DNA of 11,143 nucleotides, taken from an uncultured Eisenbergiella sp. (GTDB lineage Bacteria > Bacillota > Clostridia > Lachnospirales > Lachnospiraceae). Each line of letters starts with the position of its first letter. Position 1 is the stretch's first letter. Positions 7,466 through 11,143 of this stretch are shown one piece after another. The notes under the pieces are model-generated. The model ran no database searches. It was not told the origin of the DNA and was given only the letters and a program-made list of their open reading frames with translations. The stretch spans positions 1 to 11,143 of the forward strand of contig CARDPF010000086.1 of assembly GCA_948960675.1 (NCBI GenBank), in the 5' to 3' direction. The position numbers and the translations under genes are program-made.

Positions 7466-7471
7466 AGTATA
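7466..7471 (-). promoter_or_regulatory. Candidate -10 element for the importer operon
   Basis: On the minus strand TATACT lies at this position, about 115 bp upstream of the binding-protein start. No good -35 TTGACA-like hexamer was found at a 16-18 bp spacing. A weak -35 would fit a promoter that depends on an activator such as the AraC-type regulator encoded divergently. This is based on one hexamer only. Confidence 0.35.
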
Positions 7472-7512
7472 GTCTATCATTTTGCGTGTTCCATTTGTTT
7501 TGTTTTTTAGCA

Positions 7513-7530
7513 CAATTGTTTAAATAATTG
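7513..7530. repeat. AT-rich 18-bp near-perfect palindrome, candidate operator
   Basis: CAATTGTTTAAATAATTG is a palindrome in which eight of nine base pairs match and the remaining one is G-T. It lies between the candidate -10 of the importer operon and the promoter of the kinase gene, about 40-45 bp upstream of the former. That is a natural place for an activator or shared regulator site. AT-rich intergenic DNA can form such palindromes by chance. Confidence 0.4.
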
Positions 7531-7560
7531 CACCTCTTTCCCGTTTTCCCATCACTTTAC

Positions 7561-7589
7561 TTGAATTCTGCTTCCATGCATATTATAAT
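7561..7589 (+). promoter_or_regulatory. Sigma-70/SigA-type promoter for the two-component system
   Basis: TTGAAT (7561-7566) and a consensus TATAAT (7584-7589) are separated by exactly 17 bp. The kinase start is 57 nt further on, giving a leader of about 50 nt. This is the best promoter match in the window and suggests steady transcription of the sensor and regulator genes. Confidence 0.75.
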
Positions 7590-7645
7590 GGGCATATTGA
7601 CAATATAACTCGCAAATCAGGAAAAATAATTGGGAGATTATACCA

Positions 7646-9429
7646 ATGAATACTTTCTTCGGCAATGTTGCCTATCTGTGCAGCCCCCGCAAAAATATCA
7701 TCGCCAGATTGTTTCTGTTTATGGCCGCGCTGACCACGGGTCTGCTTCTGACCATCATGTCCATCTGGAGCGCCAACATGGAGCACACGGTTTCCGACCT
7801 GTCCCTGTCCCATGTGACGGATATCACCCAAAATGCCAACACCCAATTTCAGGAAAATATGCGTTCCCTGATTGCAAACATGGATTATCTAAACGCCCGG
7901 CCGGAAACCATGGACTTTCTCTCCTCTATACCCCCCCCCCAAACGCCGCGCTGACCCTGAAGCACTTTTTACATGATACCTGCAATATGCTCCTGCAAAA
8001 TGTCAGCGGTATCGCCGTCGCCTCCGAATACAACGGTAAAATCGTCAGCAGCGGAAGCACCTGGTTTTCCCCGGACTTTCAGTCGCAAAGCTGGTACCGG
8101 CAGGCCCTGCAGTCCGACAGCAAAGTGATCTACTTAAACCGCCTTTCCGAAAACGAAACGATTCCCAAAAGCAGCTTTTCCATATGCATGCCTGTCCGGA
8201 GGGACGGGCGCAGCGTTGGCGTCATCATTTTTGACGTTCATTCACGGCTGATCACCAACTGCTTTGGTTCCAAAAATATGAACGGCGTGATGCGTACCCT
8301 GATCATTAACGGCGACGATACCATATTATTTGCCAACTGCCGTGATCTGTCATCGGAAAGCATCCAGACGCTGGTATCATGGTTTTCCGGCCGCGCCGAC
8401 TCCGGAAATTTTTGCAGTCTCACCCTTGACGGGGAAGACTATCTGGCCCTGTCCAGACAGTTTTCCCTCTATTCCGACTGGAAAAATATTACCTTTGCCC
8501 CCAAAAACGCCCTGCAGGGCTCCTACCGGCGTTATTTTCAAACCGCCATCCTCTGCATTCTGGCCGCCATTGTAATCATGCTGACATTTTCGCTTTTTAT
8601 TTCCAGCAGACTCTCGCAAAGCTTCCGGGAACTTACCGCCTACATCGGCCGCATTGACCTGGCCGCCCCATCGGCCGGTACCATATGCCCTGCCGCCTCC
8701 ACGACCAGCGATATCCGGGACATTTATGCCAAGCTTTCCCGGATGACATATAAAATATCCAACCAGCTGGATACCATCACAAAACTGGAGGAACATAAGC
8801 GCATCCTGGAAATAGAAGCGCTGCGCACCCAGGTAAATCCCCATCTGATCTATAATACGCTCAATGCCATTCATACCCTGGCAGAACTCAACGGCATACA
8901 ATCCATCCGCAACATGTCCGCCAGCCTCATCCGTCTGCTCATGTATTCTACCGCAGACAGGAATAAATTTGTGCCCCTGTCCCGGGAACTGGAGCATGTA
9001 CAGGATTACATGGAAATCATGCAGAACAAATTTGTCAACCAGATCGACCTGTACTTAGAAATTGAGGATTGCGCACGGGAATGCATGACGCTCAAGCTCT
9101 GTCTGCAGCCCCTTGTGGAAAACAGCATCAAACATGGCTTTTCCGACATCCCCGGACAATATGTCCTCATCAAAGCCTATGAAAGCGACGGGGACATTTT
9201 GGTCAAGGTTTCGGATAACGGAAAAGGAATCCTGCCGGACGCCCTGCACAGCCTTCTGGATGACACGACAGATGACGGCACGCACCTTGGCATCAAAAAC
9301 CTCGACAAACGGATCCGGCTGACCTTCGGCAACACTTTCGGGCTGAAAATCGTCTCCACACCAGAAGTACAGACAACGGTCATGATCCGCATTCCAAAAT
9401 TATCAAAAGAGGATACCTGCCATGTATGA
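7646..9429 (+). CDS. YesM-like sensor histidine kinase, frameshifted at a C10 tract
   Basis: A membrane sensor kinase of the LytS/YesM group is encoded in two frames. The first frame starts at ATG 7646, 9 nt after GGGAG, has a membrane segment near residues 19-41, and stops at 7952-7954 after 102 residues. The second frame continues from the C10 run at 7931-7940 to TGA 9427-9429. Eleven or eight C would join them into 594 or 593 residues. Numbered with C11, the protein has an outside sensing region (about 42-295), a second membrane segment (about 297-320), a HAMP-like linker, the phospho-acceptor His400 in NPHLIYNTL, and an ATPase domain with N-box Asn493 (ENSIKHG), G1 DNGKG (524-528) and G2 GTHLG (545-549). 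Apart from the slip the gene looks intact. A TTG start at 7630 in the second frame gives a non-protein-like N-terminus and is rejected. It overlaps the regulator gene by 8 bp. Confidence 0.88.
7931..7940 (+). repeat. Homopolymer C10 tract at the kinase frameshift
   Basis: Ten consecutive C occur inside the kinase gene, in the part coding for the external sensing region shortly after the first membrane segment. The tract is exactly where the frame changes by one base. Such tracts are prone to slipped-strand mispairing in cells, to polymerase slippage during library amplification, and to transcriptional slippage. Confidence 0.95.
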
Positions 9430-10930
9430 TATTTTAATTGTTGACGACGAATACCTTGCGCGGAAAACGCTGATCATGTTCTGGAACTGGGCGGAGCACA
9501 ACTGCCGTATCGCAGGCGAAGCATCCGGCGCAAAGGAAGCGATTGCTTTTCTGGAGCATCACGCCGTGGATGTCGTTTTTGCCGATATCTCCATGCCGGA
9601 AATGGACGGAATCCAATTGACAGCGTACATCAACCGCCATTATCCTGAAACGGCTGTCATCATTTTCAGCAACTATTCGGATTTCCACTATATCAAAAAC
9701 GCCTTTGCCGAAAATGCAGTCGATTATTTATTAAAGCATGAAATCAATGCCACAAGCATGCAAAAAGTGCTCGACAGCCTGCAAGACAGACAAAAAAATA
9801 ACGCCCGCGCCGCCGCCCTTTCTTCCCTTGCGCAGGAAAAAGCCTATCGTGACAGCGTGATTGCCGCAATCCTTGGGCAAACTCCCGGCTCTTTCTCCCA
9901 CGCCGTCATTCTGGCGCTCGGTATTCCGGGACTCACCAGAAAACTGCAATTTTACCCGGAAAATGAAAAAAGGATTGTCTATGATAACATCGACAACCTG
10001 ATCGCCCAGATCGTTGCAGATGTCACGGGCTTTGTCATTTTCCCCTATAACGAGCTTTTCATCCTTTTCCTCCCCTTCGGAAAAGAAAAACCAGAACCGG
10101 AAATCATGCAGGCAATCAGCAAATATGTGCGGGAAATGAATTATTCCATTTACCGGTTTTTCAGCCTGAAACTTTCCTTTGGCATCAGCGGATTATCCTC
10201 AAAAGCCTCCTCCATCCATGCCTGCTTTCTGGAAGCGGCCGATATGCTCAGAAATCATCCGTCCGTCGTAAACGGTACGGTTCCCAGACCCGAAACCATC
10301 CACCGCCTCTCCATCTCCATGGAACGCAGGCTTTTAAACGCCCTGTCGGATCTTTCCCTTTCCGGCGTTTCCAAATGTCTGGAGGAGATCTTTAGCGATT
10401 CCAAAAAAAGCGACAACAGCATCCTGATCAATGAACTGATTGCAATCGCATCGGAGTTTTGCTCCGAATATGCCCTGTCTTCCGACAGCCTCCCGGCATT
10501 TCCGGGGGAGCCCACAAGCAATCCGGCCTGTCTGATATGGGCAAGGGACATGTTCCAATCCATTATTGACGCCTGCCTGGATTTTGGCAAATCCAACTAT
10601 CAGGATACCTACATCCACCAGGTGACCGCTTACATTGCCGAACACTATTCCGATGATTCCTTATGCCTGGAGGACATTGCCGGACATGTGGGCATAAACA
10701 AATATTACTTAAGCAGGACTTTTAAAGCCAAAACCGGCAAAAGCATTTCCGCCTTCCTCAATGATTACCGGATAGAAAAAGCCCGCGAATTATTAAAGAA
10801 AAAGGAAATCCCGCTCAAATCCTGCCATTTTCGCCTTGGCTTTAAAGATTACAGCTATTTTTGCACACAGTTTACAAAATATGAGGGGATGTCGCCCCGA
10901 AAATACCGGGCAACCCATTCAGGATTATAG
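9422..10930 (+). CDS. YesN-like response regulator (receiver domain + AraC-type HTH)
   Basis: This 502-residue cytoplasmic regulator is the partner of the upstream kinase. The receiver domain (1-120) has the acidic pair Asp8/Asp9 (VDDE), phospho-acceptor Asp55 (FADISMPEMDG), Ser83 at the switch position and Lys105 (DYLLKH). The middle (about 130-390) is the poorly conserved linker domain of this family; its stretch near 250-275 (KLSFGISG) resembles degenerate GGDEF-like sequence. The C-terminus (about 398-499) is an AraC/XylS DNA-binding domain with two helix-turn-helix units (LEDIAGHVGINKYYLSRTF and a second ending in MSPRKYR). ATG at 9422 overlaps the kinase stop by 8 bp and has an AGAGGA site upstream, so translation is probably coupled. 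The expected role is to activate the divergent importer operon. If the kinase is out of frame, this regulator would lack its cognate phosphate donor. Confidence 0.96.
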   Translation: MYDILIVDDEYLARKTLIMFWNWAEHNCRIAGEASGAKEAIAFLEHHAVDVVFADISMPEMDGIQLTAYINRHYPETAVIIFSNYSDFHYIKNAFAENAVDYLLKHEINATSMQKVLDSLQDRQKNNARAAALSSLAQEKAYRDSVIAAILGQTPGSFSHAVILALGIPGLTRKLQFYPENEKRIVYDNIDNLIAQIVADVTGFVIFPYNELFILFLPFGKEKPEPEIMQAISKYVREMNYSIYRFFSLKLSFGISGLSSKASSIHACFLEAADMLRNHPSVVNGTVPRPETIHRLSISMERRLLNALSDLSLSGVSKCLEEIFSDSKKSDNSILINELIAIASEFCSEYALSSDSLPAFPGEPTSNPACLIWARDMFQSIIDACLDFGKSNYQDTYIHQVTAYIAEHYSDDSLCLEDIAGHVGINKYYLSRTFKAKTGKSISAFLNDYRIEKARELLKKKEIPLKSCHFRLGFKDYSYFCTQFTKYEGMSPRKYRATHSGL

Positions 10931-11143
10931 GTCCGTTACTATTCACGGCCAATGTCACTTAGTTAAGCAATGGTCTTGGGGGCGTGCCGACGGGCGGGGA
11001 AGGCGGATCCTTTTGCAGGCCGGATACCCCTGCCGGGCGGACGGTTTCTTACGCATGGTGGCATGCAAACGGTGGAATTTTAAAAAACGCCGTTTCATTC
11101 CTGCCAAAAAACGCGGACTGTTTGAGCGCAGCGAGTTTTACGC
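10931..11143. other. Non-coding 3' end of the contig, rich in inverted repeats
   Basis: No convincing gene was found in this stretch. It contains GCAGG/CCTGC arms near 11016-11034, AAACGG/CCGTTT arms near 11067-11095, and at the end AAAAAACGCGG followed by a sequence that begins to mirror it (TTTTACGC) when the window stops. The last 40 bases look like one half of a terminator-like hairpin cut off by the contig end. One plus-strand frame stays open from ATG 10881 to the window end, but it overlaps the regulator gene and is rich in Arg, Trp and Lys, so it is probably not a protein. A dispersed repeat here would explain why the assembly ends. Confidence 0.5.

Noticed and set aside
7481..7500. 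Possible CcpA (cre) site in the divergent region
   Set aside because: The minus-strand stretch TGGAACACGCAAAA has its CG one base out of register with the cre consensus, so it is not a credible match.
7597..7602. TTGACA as a -35 element for a second kinase promoter
   Set aside because: No acceptable -10 hexamer lies 16-18 bp downstream before the ribosome site; the pair at 7561/7584 is far better.
7630..7954. Long frame from a TTG at 7630 as the true N-terminus of the kinase
   Set aside because: The start overlaps the ribosome site, and the first 100 or so residues are rich in His, Pro, Gln and Cys with no membrane segment. The frame from ATG 7646 has a proper ribosome site and the expected membrane anchor.
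1..11143. CRISPR arrays, tRNA or rRNA genes, transposase genes
   Set aside because: No regularly spaced direct repeats, cloverleaf candidates, rRNA-like blocks or transposase motifs were seen on either strand.

Overview
The window looks like a chromosomal stretch from a gut-type Clostridia, most likely a Lachnospiraceae member. This rests on base composition near 50% GC by eye, purine-rich Shine-Dalgarno sites (GGAGG/GGGGGA) before nearly every gene, and the gene set: an LplB/YtcP-type sugar ABC importer with a lipoprotein binding protein, divergent from a YesM/YesN-type two-component system. That combination is typical of carbohydrate-utilisation loci in this family. The genus cannot be fixed from sequence reading alone.

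Layout. Bases 1-44 are not genomic: they are the end of the Illumina P5/TruSeq adapter, so the first gene is cut by the end of the assembled contig. The minus strand (right to left, 7350 down to 45) carries one operon: lipoprotein solute-binding protein (5782-7350), an internal hairpin terminator (5726-5771), two permeases (4668-5636 and 3771-4649), a three-part protein joining a sugar-isomerase-like TIM barrel, a beta-rich segment and a nitrilase-superfamily amidase (1613-3736), a D-2-hydroxyacid dehydrogenase (643-1650), a 100-bp gap holding two strong inverted repeats (566-630), and a truncated Gfo/Idh/MocA oxidoreductase (45-540). The plus strand carries a YesM-like sensor histidine kinase (7646-9429), interrupted by a frameshift at a run of ten C, followed with an 8-bp overlap by a YesN-like response regulator with an AraC DNA-binding domain (9422-10930). 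The last 213 bp hold no convincing gene but are rich in inverted repeats. The 295-bp divergent intergenic region (7351-7645) holds a good promoter for the kinase, a weak -10 for the operon, an AT-rich palindrome and a structured leader.

How it fits together (inference). The kinase senses an extracellular sugar-like ligand and phosphorylates the regulator, which activates the divergent importer/catabolic operon. The importer brings in a carbohydrate-like compound. Two NAD(P)-type dehydrogenases, an isomerase/epimerase-like barrel and an amidase then process it. An amidase fused to a sugar-isomerase fold suggests a substrate carrying an amide or N-acyl group, for example a sugar-acid amide or N-linked conjugate, but the substrate is not readable from the sequence.

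Most notable points: (1) a C10 tract that puts the sensor kinase out of frame, a candidate phase-variation switch or an assembly error; (2) the isomerase-amidase fusion; (3) adapter sequence that would create a false C-terminus on the first protein.
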